From Bacteroidota bacterium (GTDB lineage: Bacteria > Bacteroidota > Bacteroidia > Chitinophagales > Saprospiraceae), in assembly GCA_030147525.1 (NCBI GenBank), contig JASBVF010000001.1, positions 62,001 through 126,000 on the forward strand: DNA of 64,000 nt, written 5' to 3'. Below the pieces are notes generated by a model. That model worked only from the letters and a program-made list of their open reading frames with translations. It was not told where the DNA came from and searched no databases. The first letter of the stretch is position 1, and the number at the start of each line of letters is the position of its first letter. A program made the translations under genes and the position numbers. Below, in pieces: positions 43,702 through 52,974 of the stretch.

Positions 43702-44832
43702 ATGAAAAAACTATTGTTTTTAGCGCTCCTTTTTGCTGTGGCTGCCTGCCATACGAAGCAGGTGAACGACGCCAACAAACTGGAAAACACTATTTTTCCG
43801 GAGGATACAATCGCTTTTACCCCACCTAAAAATATCATCCTGATGATCGGCGATGGCATGGGGCTGACACAGATCACCGCCGGGATGTACGCTAACGGGA
43901 ACAAGCTCAACCTTGAGCAATTCAAATTCATCGGGCTTCATAAATCTTACGCCAGTAATGATTTGGTTACTGACTCTGCCGCCGGGGCAACGGCTTTCTC
44001 CTGCGGGGTGAAAACTTACAACGGCGCTATCGGCGTTGACAAAGATGTGAAGCGCATCAGGACGATCCTGGAGGAAGCCGAATTTACCGGCATGGCTACC
44101 GGTTTGGTGGTTACTTCATCTATTACCCATGCGACGCCGGCCAGTTTTTACGCACATCAAAAAGACAGGAGCATGATGGAAGAAATTGCCGCTGATATGA
44201 TGGCGGTGGATGTTGATTTTTTTGTGGGCGGTGGTCTGAAGTATTTCATCCGGCGGAAGGACGAACGTAACCTACTGAGCGAACTGGCAAACAAAGGCTA
44301 CGTGATATCAAATTTCATTGATCAGGAATTCAATGATATTTCGATTGATTTCAATAAAAAATTTGGCTACTTCACCGCCAACGAAGAGCCTCTGCCAAAA
44401 TCGCAGGGCAGAGATTATTTCGTGCAGGCAAGCCAGACTGCGGTGACCTATTTGTCCAGCCAGCAGCAAAAAGGCTTTTTCCTCATGATCGAAGGAGCGC
44501 AGATTGACTGGGGAGGCCATGCCAACGACTCAGATTACATTATTTCTGAAATGATTGAATTTGACGAAGCTATCGGCGCTGTACTGGAGTTTGCAAAACA
44601 AGACGGAGAGACGCTCGTGATTGTCACTGCTGATCATGAAACAGGAGGGTTTGCTATCAATCCAGGCTCGACCATAGATAGCATTATTCCCGCTTTTACC
44701 ACTGATAAACACACTGCAGCTTTGATCCCGGTTTTTGCTTTTGGTCCTGGAGCTGAGCTTTTTACCGGTATTTATGAAAATACAGCCATTCACCGGAAAA
44801 TGAGAAAAGCACTTGGTTTTATAAAAACATGA
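43702..44832 (+). CDS. Alkaline phosphatase family lipoprotein
   Basis: A 376-residue exported phosphomonoesterase. The lipoprotein signal ends AVAAC with Cys at residue 16. Motifs of the PhoA superfamily are all visible: metal-binding MIGDGMGLTQI near residue 50, the catalytic serine in VTDSAAGATAFSCGVKTYNG near 93, TADHETGGFAI near 315, and a late histidine in TDKHTAAL. The DSA arrangement marks it as a true alkaline phosphatase rather than a sulfatase. Likely periplasmic or surface phosphate scavenging. I see no Pho box that I can read. Confidence 0.92.
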   Translation: MKKLLFLALLFAVAACHTKQVNDANKLENTIFPEDTIAFTPPKNIILMIGDGMGLTQITAGMYANGNKLNLEQFKFIGLHKSYASNDLVTDSAAGATAFSCGVKTYNGAIGVDKDVKRIRTILEEAEFTGMATGLVVTSSITHATPASFYAHQKDRSMMEEIAADMMAVDVDFFVGGGLKYFIRRKDERNLLSELANKGYVISNFIDQEFNDISIDFNKKFGYFTANEEPLPKSQGRDYFVQASQTAVTYLSSQQQKGFFLMIEGAQIDWGGHANDSDYIISEMIEFDEAIGAVLEFAKQDGETLVIVTADHETGGFAINPGSTIDSIIPAFTTDKHTAALIPVFAFGPGAELFTGIYENTAIHRKMRKALGFIKT

Positions 44833-44855
44833 AAGCAAAAAACCACCAGAAAAGA

Positions 44856-44894
44856 AGCAGCCGGAAGGAAGTGATCAACTTCAATCCGGCTGCT
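44856..44894. repeat. Hairpin after the alkaline phosphatase gene
   Basis: Arms AGCAGCCGGA (44856-44865) and TCCGGCTGCT (44885-44894), with an inner GAAGT/ACTTC helix. No T run follows, so it may be a 3' stabilising hairpin rather than a terminator. The rest of 44833-45051 is empty. Confidence 0.6.
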
Positions 44895-45051
44895 GGTATA
44901 AACCCGAGAACTATGAAAAGACAAAACTACATTCTGAACTAATCGGCTTTGGCTATCAGTTTTTCGAGCTTTCTTTAACTACTATTCTCTATGAAAAAAA
45001 CGAAGATTAAATTTTAAAAAACCGGTTTTGGGTTTTGTGCAGCTGATTATT

Positions 45052-45993
45052 TTAACTAACCCTGAAGCTGACCGAGCCAATCCAACCATTTTCTGTATAA
45101 ACTGCCGCACGATAGTAACCCGGCTCCAATTTCTGCTCAAGAGGATAGGTGAAACCTAACCGCTGTGTGCTTGTCACATTAACTTCTTTCACTTGTTGAG
45201 ACACGACTTCTGATTTTTTATCAGCAGGTCCCACTTTTACAGGTTTATTATTTTTACCGGAAATGGGCGTCCCTTTGTTATCTGTGATAGCGAGGTAAAT
45301 TTTCTGCACTCCGTGCATATTTTCCGGTACATCCATCAGGTCGAAACTGATGCTCAACTCTCTGGCCTTTTTACCTTTCACAGTAAGTTTGTCATTGCGT
45401 TTTTCAACTTCCACCCGGAAGGCGCTTGCCCGAATACCCCCGGGAGCAATGGCTTCCTGAATCGATTTGAGGTTCTGGCTCATCACGGTGAGTTCGCCCA
45501 CTTTGTCCACCAATACCTGATTCTCATTTTTCACTTTGCGTAGCTCACCGCTGAGGCGCTCATTTTCAGCACGAAGACTCTCATTCTCCTTTTGAAGTGC
45601 TGAAAGTTCTGCTTCCAGGTTAATTTTTGCAGTCCTCATCATCTGGATATCTTTTTTCAATCCTTCCAGATTTTTACGGTCCAGCGTCTGTTGCTTTTTG
45701 ATTTTTCCAAGTTCAGCACTTTTCTCAGCGATCACTTTTTCATTCAATTCCACCGTACCTTTTAACTGACCATTTTCAGCCATTGCGAGGTCATAAGTTT
45801 GTTTCAGGTTGTCCAATTGGGCAGCAAGCAGGCCTTTTTCAACCAGAAGTGATTCCTTTTCCATCTCTATGGCATTCCGCTCCAGTTCTCTGTTAGTGGA
45901 CGCATTCCAAAAGTAGGCGCTGGAAGCAATGGAGAAAGCAAGAAGGCCGGTAACTGCCACTGAGTATAACTTGATATTTTTTTCCATTTTCAT
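45052..45993 (-). CDS. Hypothetical membrane-anchored coiled-coil protein
   Basis: A 313-residue protein. One transmembrane helix near the N-terminus (about 11-30) leads into a long coiled coil (about 33-180; heptad-rich, e.g. LEAELSALQKENESLRAENE). A C-terminal beta-sandwich domain (about 190-313) with REL-SISFDLMDVPENMHG and YYRAAVYTENGWIGSVSF ends the protein. It probably spans from the membrane into the periplasm as a spacer or scaffold. I know no named family. Bacteroidota encode many proteins of this layout. A near-consensus -7 box (CATCTTTG) lies about 44 bases upstream. Confidence 0.7.
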   Translation of the reverse strand: MKMEKNIKLYSVAVTGLLAFSIASSAYFWNASTNRELERNAIEMEKESLLVEKGLLAAQLDNLKQTYDLAMAENGQLKGTVELNEKVIAEKSAELGKIKKQQTLDRKNLEGLKKDIQMMRTAKINLEAELSALQKENESLRAENERLSGELRKVKNENQVLVDKVGELTVMSQNLKSIQEAIAPGGIRASAFRVEVEKRNDKLTVKGKKARELSISFDLMDVPENMHGVQKIYLAITDNKGTPISGKNNKPVKVGPADKKSEVVSQQVKEVNVTSTQRLGFTYPLEQKLEPGYYRAAVYTENGWIGSVSFRVS

Positions 45994-46202
45994 AAAATTG
46001 TTGTTCTGTTTTTTTGATGATTAAATTGAACGACACAAAGATGGGGGTGCCCCCTTTAAAGGGCGATTAAGCTGAAATTAAATGGTTATTAAACTGTAAA
46101 GAAAAAATTGGCAGGTAATTAACAGGCGAAAAAAATTCTATCTATTTCAAAATGAGCTACTTACGGTTTATTTTCGATTAAATTTAATTAAATATCAATA
46201 AA

Positions 46203-46235
46203 AAAGCCCCGGCAGATGCATTCTGCCGGGGCTTT
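46203..46235 (-). terminator. Rho-independent terminator of hppA
   Basis: 14-bp perfect arms (46203-46216 and 46222-46235) with loop TGCAT, followed on the minus strand by a T run. It lies 55 bases past the hppA stop. The rest of 45994-46289 is AT-rich and shows no gene. Confidence 0.92.
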
Positions 46236-46289
46236 AAATTTAGGAGTATGTTTAGTGCTTGCTTTTGTTTTTTATCAAATTTGATGACA

Positions 46290-48503
46290 TTAAAGTAGTG
46301 GTGCAATAACCAATGCTACAACCGACATCAATTTCAGCAGGATGTTCAATGAAGGACCGGAGGTATCTTTGAAAGGATCTCCTACCGTATCTCCAACCAC
46401 TGTTGCTTTGTGTGGGTCAGAACCTTTGTAGTACATTTTGCCGTTGATTTCAACGCCTTCTTCAAACATCTTCTTGGCATTGTCCCATGCACCACCGGCG
46501 TTAGACTGGAAAATGGCCATCAACACACCAGTAACTGTTACACCCGCCAGCAAACCGCCGAGCATTTGTGCGCCTAATAAGCTACCATCGCCAAGACCAA
46601 CGAGGCCGGGCGTCAAACCAACCACAACTGGTACCAATACCGCCAGCAAACCTGGTCTTACCATTTCACGAATAGATGCCTTTGTTGAAATTTCAACGCA
46701 CTTGCCGTATTCTGCTTTACCATGAGCTTCGACAAATGTTTTTTCATCTTCCTTGCTCCAGTCTTTACGATCTTTTCCATCATTCTTTTTCATGACAGCC
46801 AAAGCTGCCTTCAATTCAGGAATATCAGCAAACTGACGGCGTACTTCCTGAATCATATCCATAGCTGCACGGCCAACCGCACCCATCGAAAGTGCAGAGA
46901 ACAGGAAAGGCAACATGCCTCCCACAAACAATGCAGCGGTTACGTATGGATTGGTCACGTCGATGCCTGTTAACTTAGCATCCTGGTGTGACATGTTGTA
47001 AGCTGTAACGAAAGCAGCAAACAAAGCCAAGGCCGTCAAAGCCGCAGAACCAATTGCGAAGCCTTTTCCAATAGCCGCCGTGGTGTTACCAACGGCATCG
47101 AGTTTGTCGGTGCGGCCACGCACTTCTTTGGGCAGTTCGCTCATTTCAGCAATACCACCTGCGTTGTCGGAGATAGGTCCGTAAGCATCCACAGCAAGCT
47201 GAATGCCTGTGTTGGAAAGCATACCAACCGCAGCGATAGCGATACCATATAAACCGGCGAAGGTGTAAGAACCCACGATAGCTACCGCAAGGATCAGGAT
47301 CGGAATCGCCGTTGATTGCATACCGACACCTAAACCAGCAATAATATTCGTAGCTGAACCTGTGATGGATTGATCTACGATGCTTCTCACCGGCTTGGTA
47401 CCTGTGCCAGTGTAGTATTCCGTAATTAACCCTATTCCCAAGCCACCTGCAAGTCCAAAGATTACGGCCCAGAAGATACCCATTGAGGTATAAGTAGTTC
47501 CTTCATGGCTCCAGGTTTCGGGAAGCATCCAATTCACGATTAAAAATGTGGCAGCAAGCATAAGGGCAGAGGATAAAAACTCGCCCCGATTCAATGCTTT
47601 TTGTGGATCACCACCTTCTTTAACTCTCACGAAAAAAGTACCAATCACGGAAGTAAGAATACCAACACCTGCCAAAAGCAGCGGTAATAACACGGCATTC
47701 AACCCACCGAATTCATTCGTATTTTCAAATCCGGCAACATTAATAAAAACAGCCCCCAATACCATCGTACCGATAATGGAACCAACGTAGGACTCAAAAA
47801 GGTCGGCGCCCATACCGGCTACGTCACCAACATTATCGCCAACGTTATCGGCAATGGTCGCAGGGTTCAATGGATGATCTTCAGGGATACCGGCTTCTAC
47901 TTTACCCACGAGGTCAGCGCCTACGTCTGCTGCTTTGGTGTAAATACCTCCGCCCACACGTGCAAAAAGTGCGATGGAAGATGCACCAAAAGAAAAGCCA
48001 GTAATGACGGTGATAACTTTTGCAATGTCCCATCCCATGTTTGAATAGGCAAGGAAAAGCGCACCCAAACCAACAACGCCCAAACCAACAACGCCCATAC
48101 CCATAACCGAGCCGCCTGCGAAGGCAACTTCAAGCGCTTTGCCCAGGCTGCTTCTTGCAGCGTTGGTAGTTCTGACGTTAGCTTTGGTGGCTACTTTCAT
48201 ACCAATGAAACCAGCCAAACCGGAACAAAAAGCCCCAACAATAAATGACAAACCAACAAGTGGTGACGAACCTTCTGTATTACCACTGACAGCCAGCAAA
48301 ATGGCAACAATTGCCACAAAAATTGCCAGCACTTTGTATTCTGCTCTAAGAAATGCCATTGCCCCATCCTGGATAGCGGCTGCAATGCTTTTCATCAGAT
48401 CTGTCCCTTCATCCTGTTTGCTTACCCAGGAAGTTTTCCAGAACGTGTACAGCAGGCCTATTACCCCCAGTACAGGAATCAAGTAAATTAAATTCTGCCC
48501 CAT
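46290..48503 (-). CDS. hppA: Membrane-bound ion-translocating pyrophosphatase
   Basis: A 737-residue integral membrane protein with about 16 helices that couples pyrophosphate hydrolysis to cation pumping. The catalytic motifs are present: [31 protein letters not shown] and [16 protein letters not shown]. The K+-dependence position reads GNTTAA (Ala, not Lys), which points to the K+-dependent type (established for Ala/Lys460); these may pump Na+ or H+, and the ion cannot be settled by eye. The leader is about 145 bases and holds an inverted repeat. Confidence 0.95.
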   Translation of the reverse strand: MGQNLIYLIPVLGVIGLLYTFWKTSWVSKQDEGTDLMKSIAAAIQDGAMAFLRAEYKVLAIFVAIVAILLAVSGNTEGSSPLVGLSFIVGAFCSGLAGFIGMKVATKANVRTTNAARSSLGKALEVAFAGGSVMGMGVVGLGVVGLGALFLAYSNMGWDIAKVITVITGFSFGASSIALFARVGGGIYTKAADVGADLVGKVEAGIPEDHPLNPATIADNVGDNVGDVAGMGADLFESYVGSIIGTMVLGAVFINVAGFENTNEFGGLNAVLLPLLLAGVGILTSVIGTFFVRVKEGGDPQKALNRGEFLSSALMLAATFLIVNWMLPETWSHEGTTYTSMGIFWAVIFGLAGGLGIGLITEYYTGTGTKPVRSIVDQSITGSATNIIAGLGVGMQSTAIPILILAVAIVGSYTFAGLYGIAIAAVGMLSNTGIQLAVDAYGPISDNAGGIAEMSELPKEVRGRTDKLDAVGNTTAAIGKGFAIGSAALTALALFAAFVTAYNMSHQDAKLTGIDVTNPYVTAALFVGGMLPFLFSALSMGAVGRAAMDMIQEVRRQFADIPELKAALAVMKKNDGKDRKDWSKEDEKTFVEAHGKAEYGKCVEISTKASIREMVRPGLLAVLVPVVVGLTPGLVGLGDGSLLGAQMLGGLLAGVTVTGVLMAIFQSNAGGAWDNAKKMFEEGVEINGKMYYKGSDPHKATVVGDTVGDPFKDTSGPSLNILLKLMSVVALVIAPLL

Positions 48504-48568
48504 AATTTTTTGTTGTTTAGTTGAATTTTGATAAAATGGTTAGATGAGCCTGAGGCCTGAAATACGAA

Positions 48569-48624
48569 AGGTTCAATGATCCTGTTTCCGAAAAAACCAG
48601 AAAAAAATATGGAACATTGAACCT
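48569..48624. repeat. Inverted repeat in the hppA leader
   Basis: AGGTTCAATGATCC (48569-48582) and GGAACATTGAACCT (48611-48624) pair with one mismatch around a 28-base loop. The segment GGAACATTGAACC also occurs at 21321-21333, so it may belong to a small repeat family. Confidence 0.6.
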
Positions 48625-48654
48625 CGACTTTTCCAGGTCTTTCGTTTTGACCGG

Positions 48655-48686
48655 CAAAAGTAGAACAAAACTTATTTTTGGCCAAA
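48655..48686 (-). promoter_or_regulatory. Putative hppA promoter
   Basis: Minus-strand TTTG (48683-48686), a 20-base spacer and TACTTTTG (48655-48662): both boxes and the spacing match the Bacteroidota consensus. The start is predicted near 48648. Confidence 0.72.
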
Positions 48687-48774
48687 CTGATTGATAATTA
48701 GGGCATTCGAAAGGGATGGCTTCATTTATAAAATGCAAGGATTAAAATCACCCTTTTTAAAATACGAACCTTCT

Positions 48775-49470
48775 TCACGGTGCCTCCAGCACAAATCCGG
48801 ACCCGTGAACATTCACAATCCGGATTCGCTCATCTTTAGACAAATACTTGCGAAGGCGGGATATGAATACATCCATGCTCTTGCGGGCCAGGAAGTCCTG
48901 CCTGCCCCAGATTTTTTCCAAAACAACCTCCCGGCTGACGAGATGGCCCTTTTTTTCGCACAACGTTTTTAAAAGCCTGGACTCCATCTCAGTTAAATCC
49001 ATCCGGTCATTTTCAAATTGGAGATAGCGTTTTTCACCATTAAATATATAGTCGCCGATTTGGTACACGGTATGGTTCCCCGGCCCGGCAGCTGTTACTT
49101 CAGCACCCGTGCGTTTCAAGACTGCATGAATGCGGGCCACCAGTTCCTCCTCATTCACGGGTTTGATGATGTAATCATCAGCGCCGGCTCTGAATCCTTT
49201 CACGACGTCGGTGTGCAAGGATTTGGCTGTGAGGAAAATGACGGGGAGATCAGGCCGGCGATTGCGAAGCAACTCAGCCACGGTCAAGCCGTCGAGCGCC
49301 GGCATCATCACATCGAGCAGGCAGAGATCGTATCGATCTTCGTTGAACATGCGAAGTGCTTCCACTCCGTCTTTTGCCCAATGCACCTCAAAATTTCGGC
49401 TAAGCAAAAATTCAGTGAGCAGGAAACCCAGCGTTTCGTCGTCTTCGGCAAGCAGGATTTTAGTTTGCAT
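48775..49470 (-). CDS. OmpR-family response regulator
   Basis: A 231-residue two-component regulator. The receiver domain (about 1-120) has the acidic pair LLAEDDE, the phospho-acceptor aspartate in CLLDVMMPALDG near residue 53, the FLTAKS threonine/alanine switch and the GADDYIIKP lysine. The C-terminal winged-helix domain (about 130-231) has ETVESRLLKTL-like and MDVFISRLRKYLS recognition-helix segments. No histidine kinase is adjacent, so its partner is encoded elsewhere. Divergent from ribA with only 73 bases between start codons. Confidence 0.93.
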   Translation of the reverse strand: MQTKILLAEDDETLGFLLTEFLLSRNFEVHWAKDGVEALRMFNEDRYDLCLLDVMMPALDGLTVAELLRNRRPDLPVIFLTAKSLHTDVVKGFRAGADDYIIKPVNEEELVARIHAVLKRTGAEVTAAGPGNHTVYQIGDYIFNGEKRYLQFENDRMDLTEMESRLLKTLCEKKGHLVSREVVLEKIWGRQDFLARKSMDVFISRLRKYLSKDERIRIVNVHGSGFVLEAP

Positions 49471-49491
49471 AGTCAGATGGTTGTACTTTTG
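49464..49491 (+). promoter_or_regulatory. Putative ribA promoter
   Basis: TTTG at 49464-49467 and TACTTTTG at 49484-49491; the spacer is 16 bases, a little short. The -33 box abuts the start codon of the divergent regulator gene, so that regulator could affect ribA (inference). Confidence 0.5.
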
Positions 49492-49543
49492 CGAACTTAA
49501 TGACTTTGGACGTGTTCCTTTTTCCTAATTACGATTCACTACA

Positions 49544-50128
49544 ATGCAACGACAAGTTGAAGCTTTTCTGCCGACCGATTGGGGAAATTTTAACATTATC
49601 GCCTACGCTAATTCGCCTGACGATTTGACGCCTCATGTGGCTTTGGTTCATGAAAAATTTGATCCTTCAAAGCCGGTCCTCGTTCGCATTCACTCGGAGT
49701 GCCTTACCGGAGACCTTTTTCATTCTCGCCGATGCGACTGTGGAGAGCAGTTGGCTAAGGCCGTGGAGTTAGCTAATTTGCAGGGAGGCGTTGTCGTTTA
49801 CCTCCGCCAGGAAGGAAGAGGTATCGGGCTAATCAATAAACTCAAAGCTTACAACCTCCAGGACAAAGGCCTCAATACTGCTGATGCCAATACCCATCTC
49901 GGCTTTGAAGTGGATGCCCGGCAGTATGACCTTGCTGTGGAAATTCTAAACGATCTCGGCATCGACCGCATTCACCTTATCACTAACAATCCGCTGAAGA
50001 TTGAAGCCATTGAAAACTCCGGTATCGAAATCGTGAGCAGGGTACCACTGCTCATCGAACCAAAAAAAGAAAATCAGTCCTACCTTCGAACAAAGCGGGA
50101 GCTGATGGGACACCTGATCAATATTTGA
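49544..50128 (+). CDS. ribA: GTP cyclohydrolase II
   Basis: A 194-residue zinc enzyme that begins riboflavin synthesis from GTP. The zinc ligands are in ECLTGDLFHSRRCDCGEQL (three cysteines near residues 51-64). YLRQEGRGIGLINKLKAYNLQD is the GTP-binding/catalytic block near residue 86, and TNNPLKIEAIENSGI follows. This is the stand-alone RibA, without the fused RibB domain many bacteria have. It converges with the exonuclease III gene, ending 2 bases from it. Confidence 0.96.
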   Translation: MQRQVEAFLPTDWGNFNIIAYANSPDDLTPHVALVHEKFDPSKPVLVRIHSECLTGDLFHSRRCDCGEQLAKAVELANLQGGVVVYLRQEGRGIGLINKLKAYNLQDKGLNTADANTHLGFEVDARQYDLAVEILNDLGIDRIHLITNNPLKIEAIENSGIEIVSRVPLLIEPKKENQSYLRTKRELMGHLINI

Positions 50129-50130
50129 TT

Positions 50131-50901
50131 TTACAAATCAATTTTCATCCACACCGGACAATGGTCGGAGTGTTTTACTTCGCCCAGGTGCCGTACATCA
50201 ATAACTTTTTCCTTTAAATTATTCGTGACTGACTGATAGTCAATCCTCCATCCTTTGTTGTTGGCTCTGGCGTTGGCCCGGTAGCTCCACCAGCTGTATT
50301 CCGTTTTTTCGGGATGCACCTGCCGGAAAGCATCCGTAAATCCATTACCGAACCACTTGGTCATCCAGGCCCGCTCTTCAGGTAAAAAACCGGAAGAGTT
50401 TTGATTGGTCTTTGGGCTATGGATATCATTTTCAGTGTGGGCAATGTTATAGTCGCCTACCACAATTAATTTAGAGCGCTCTTTTTTCAGCTCCTCAACC
50501 CAGTAAAAAAAGTCATCGAGGAATTCATATTTTACCTGCTGCCGGATATCGCCGGTGGTACCGGATGGAAAATAGCAATTCAGCAAGGTCCAGTCACCAA
50601 AATCTGTACGGATGATACGGCCTTCCTGGTCGTACTTTTCAATTCCGCAACCTTCCACCACCCTGTCGGGCTGAACCTTCGAGAGCGTAACGACGCCACT
50701 GTAGCCTTTTTTTTCGGCTGAATGCCAGTAGTGGTGGTACCCAAGTTTTTCAGCAAAAGCAAAGTCAACCTGCTCAGGCTGGGCTTTCGATTCCTGAAGG
50801 CAGATGATATCCGGGTTTTCCTCTGCGAGCCACTGGTCAAAACTTTTATTGATGGCTGCACGAATGCCGTTAACGTTGTAGGAAATTATAGAGATGGGCA
50901 T
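50131..50901 (-). CDS. xth: Exodeoxyribonuclease III
   Basis: A 256-residue AP endonuclease/3' exonuclease for base excision repair. Diagnostic motifs are ISYNVNGIRAAI at the N-terminus, the metal glutamate in ICLQESKAQ near residue 37, VVGDYNIAH near 150, YSWWSYRANAR near 206 and the catalytic histidine/aspartate in VKHSDHCPVW near 246. Length is standard. A -7 box (TAAGTTTG) lies just upstream. Confidence 0.96.
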   Translation of the reverse strand: MPISIISYNVNGIRAAINKSFDQWLAEENPDIICLQESKAQPEQVDFAFAEKLGYHHYWHSAEKKGYSGVVTLSKVQPDRVVEGCGIEKYDQEGRIIRTDFGDWTLLNCYFPSGTTGDIRQQVKYEFLDDFFYWVEELKKERSKLIVVGDYNIAHTENDIHSPKTNQNSSGFLPEERAWMTKWFGNGFTDAFRQVHPEKTEYSWWSYRANARANNKGWRIDYQSVTNNLKEKVIDVRHLGEVKHSDHCPVWMKIDL

Positions 50902-50920
50902 AGTTTTGATTTTTGTGGCG

Positions 50921-50928
50921 CAAACTTA
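50921..50928 (-). promoter_or_regulatory. Putative -7 box of xth
   Basis: Minus-strand TAAGTTTG, a full TAnnTTTG match, 20 bases before the xth ATG. Confidence 0.45.
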
Positions 50929-51038
50929 GGGAAATGCAGGGAGGAAGAATAACGCACGGATTGAATGGAAGATGGAAAAGTTTTTTAAATTTCGCCGGAG
51001 CTGCCTCCCACCTTTAAGTTTTTTAAATTTTGAAAACT

Positions 51039-52880
51039 ATGCAATTAAAGAACACCCGGCTTAGCCTTTTCTTTTTAGCTGCTTTCGCAATCGGTCTTTC
51101 CGCTCAATCTAAAATCTCCCGTATAGAACCGCCCAATTGGTGGGCCGGCATGCAAAACCCGAAAGTACAGTTGCTGATTTATGGTGAAAAAATTGGCGAT
51201 CTAAACCCAGGCATCAACTACCCCGGCATCAGCATTGAACGGGTAATCAAAGTGAAAAACGACAATTACCTGTTCGTGGATCTGTTGATTGAAAAGACAG
51301 CAAAACCGGGCACATTGCAGCTCGACTTTTCAAAAGATGGAAAACTCATCGAATCGCATAATTGGCCACTTTTACAACGAGCGCCCGGTTCCGCTCAACG
51401 CACCGGTTTCGATAATTCCGATGTACTTTACCTCATTACGCCGGATCGCTTCGCTAACGGCGATCCTACTAATGACGCCATGCCGGGTATGAGGGAAAAA
51501 CCCAACCGCTCCTTCCCGGGAGGCCGGCACGGCGGCGATATCGAAGGCATCAGGCAGCAGCTGGATTACCTCAAGGATATGGGCTTCACCGCCATTTGGG
51601 TCAATCCCGTTCTAGAAAATGACATGGAGCGATATTCCTACCATGGCTATTCTACCACTGATTTTTATAAAGTTGACCCTCGCTTCGGTTCTAATGAAGC
51701 CTACCGGCAGTTGGCATCCGAAGCCAAAGCCAAAGGAATTAAGATCATCATGGACATGATCGTAAATCATTGTGGGTCAGAACACTGGTGGATGAAAGAC
51801 CTCCCCTGCGACGATTGGATAAATACCTGGCCTACCTACACGGAAACCAACCACCGAAAGTCGGCCATGCAAGACCCCTACGTTTCAACTATCGATAAAA
51901 AAACATTTACTGATGGCTGGTTCGTGCCTACCATGCCCGACCTCAATCAACGCAATGAGCTGATGGCTAACTACCTCACTCAAAATACCATCTGGTGGGT
52001 AGAATACGCCGATATTTCCGGCATCCGGATGGACACTTACCCCTACCCGGACGAAGATTACATGAGCGAATGGACCAGGAGGGTGATGGAGGAATACCCT
52101 CATTTTAACATCGTCGGGGAGGAATGGAACGAGAATCCGGCCATCGTTGCCTACTGGCAAAAAGGAAAAATAAACCCAAATGGTTACACCTCCCAATTGA
52201 AAAGCCTGATGGATTTTCCCGTACAAATGGCACTTGCCAAAGCACTCCAAAAAGACGGCAACTGGAATATTTTGTACGAAACCGTAGCCCAGGACTTCCT
52301 CTACGCTGATCCCCTCAATCTCGTTACGCTACCCGACAACCACGACATGCCACGCTTTTTTGCGCAGGTGGGTGAAGATTTTGGACTTTTTAAACTGGGA
52401 ATTGCTTTCACGCTAACAGTAAGAGGCATCCCTCAGATTTTTTACGGTACTGAAATTTTGATGACCAGCCCGAGAGAGCGAAATGACGGCATCATCCGGA
52501 GCGACTTCCCCGGCGGCTGGGCCGGCGACAAAGTGAATGGTTTCACTGGTCAGGGACTGTCAAAACAACAAACGGAAGCTCGTGATTTTCTTAAAAAAAT
52601 CTTGCGGTGGCGCCTGCGTTCAAGCGCCGTTCAGACCGGTAAAATGATGCATTTTGCTCCGCAAAATGACGTCTATGTTTTTTTTAGATACGACCAGCAA
52701 CAGCGGGTCATGGTTATTTTAAATAAAAATGAATCGGTTCAAATGCTGAATTTGGATAGATTTGCCGAAATGCTTCATGGCGTGAGCGAAGGGAAGGATG
52801 TTCTGACCGATGTTACTTACGAGCTTAAAAAGAAACTGGAACTACCCGCTAAAACGCCACTCATCCTTGAACTGAAATAA
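51039..52880 (+). CDS. Alpha-amylase family glycoside hydrolase (GH13, cyclomaltodextrinase/neopullulanase-like)
   Basis: A 613-residue exported enzyme: signal peptide (RLSLFFLAAFAIGLSAQS), an N-terminal beta-sandwich domain of the cyclomaltodextrinase type (about 25-120, RIEPPNWWAGMQNPKVQLLI), a TIM barrel and a C-terminal beta domain. The catalytic nucleophile is in GIRMDTYPY near residue 330, the acid/base in IVGEEWNE near 362, and the third acid in LPDNHDMPR near 435. Start at 51039 is an ATG; a TTG nine bases upstream is less likely. SusA-like periplasmic starch degradation is probable, giving sugars for the adjacent glucokinase. Confidence 0.93.
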   Translation: MQLKNTRLSLFFLAAFAIGLSAQSKISRIEPPNWWAGMQNPKVQLLIYGEKIGDLNPGINYPGISIERVIKVKNDNYLFVDLLIEKTAKPGTLQLDFSKDGKLIESHNWPLLQRAPGSAQRTGFDNSDVLYLITPDRFANGDPTNDAMPGMREKPNRSFPGGRHGGDIEGIRQQLDYLKDMGFTAIWVNPVLENDMERYSYHGYSTTDFYKVDPRFGSNEAYRQLASEAKAKGIKIIMDMIVNHCGSEHWWMKDLPCDDWINTWPTYTETNHRKSAMQDPYVSTIDKKTFTDGWFVPTMPDLNQRNELMANYLTQNTIWWVEYADISGIRMDTYPYPDEDYMSEWTRRVMEEYPHFNIVGEEWNENPAIVAYWQKGKINPNGYTSQLKSLMDFPVQMALAKALQKDGNWNILYETVAQDFLYADPLNLVTLPDNHDMPRFFAQVGEDFGLFKLGIAFTLTVRGIPQIFYGTEILMTSPRERNDGIIRSDFPGGWAGDKVNGFTGQGLSKQQTEARDFLKKILRWRLRSSAVQTGKMMHFAPQNDVYVFFRYDQQQRVMVILNKNESVQMLNLDRFAEMLHGVSEGKDVLTDVTYELKKKLELPAKTPLILELK

Positions 52881-52974
52881 AATTTTATCAAAAAAATATC
52901 CAGTGAAATAATGGCAAAACCCTCATCAAAATAATCCAAATCATTGAACTTTGCCACTCGAAATTTAAGATATT

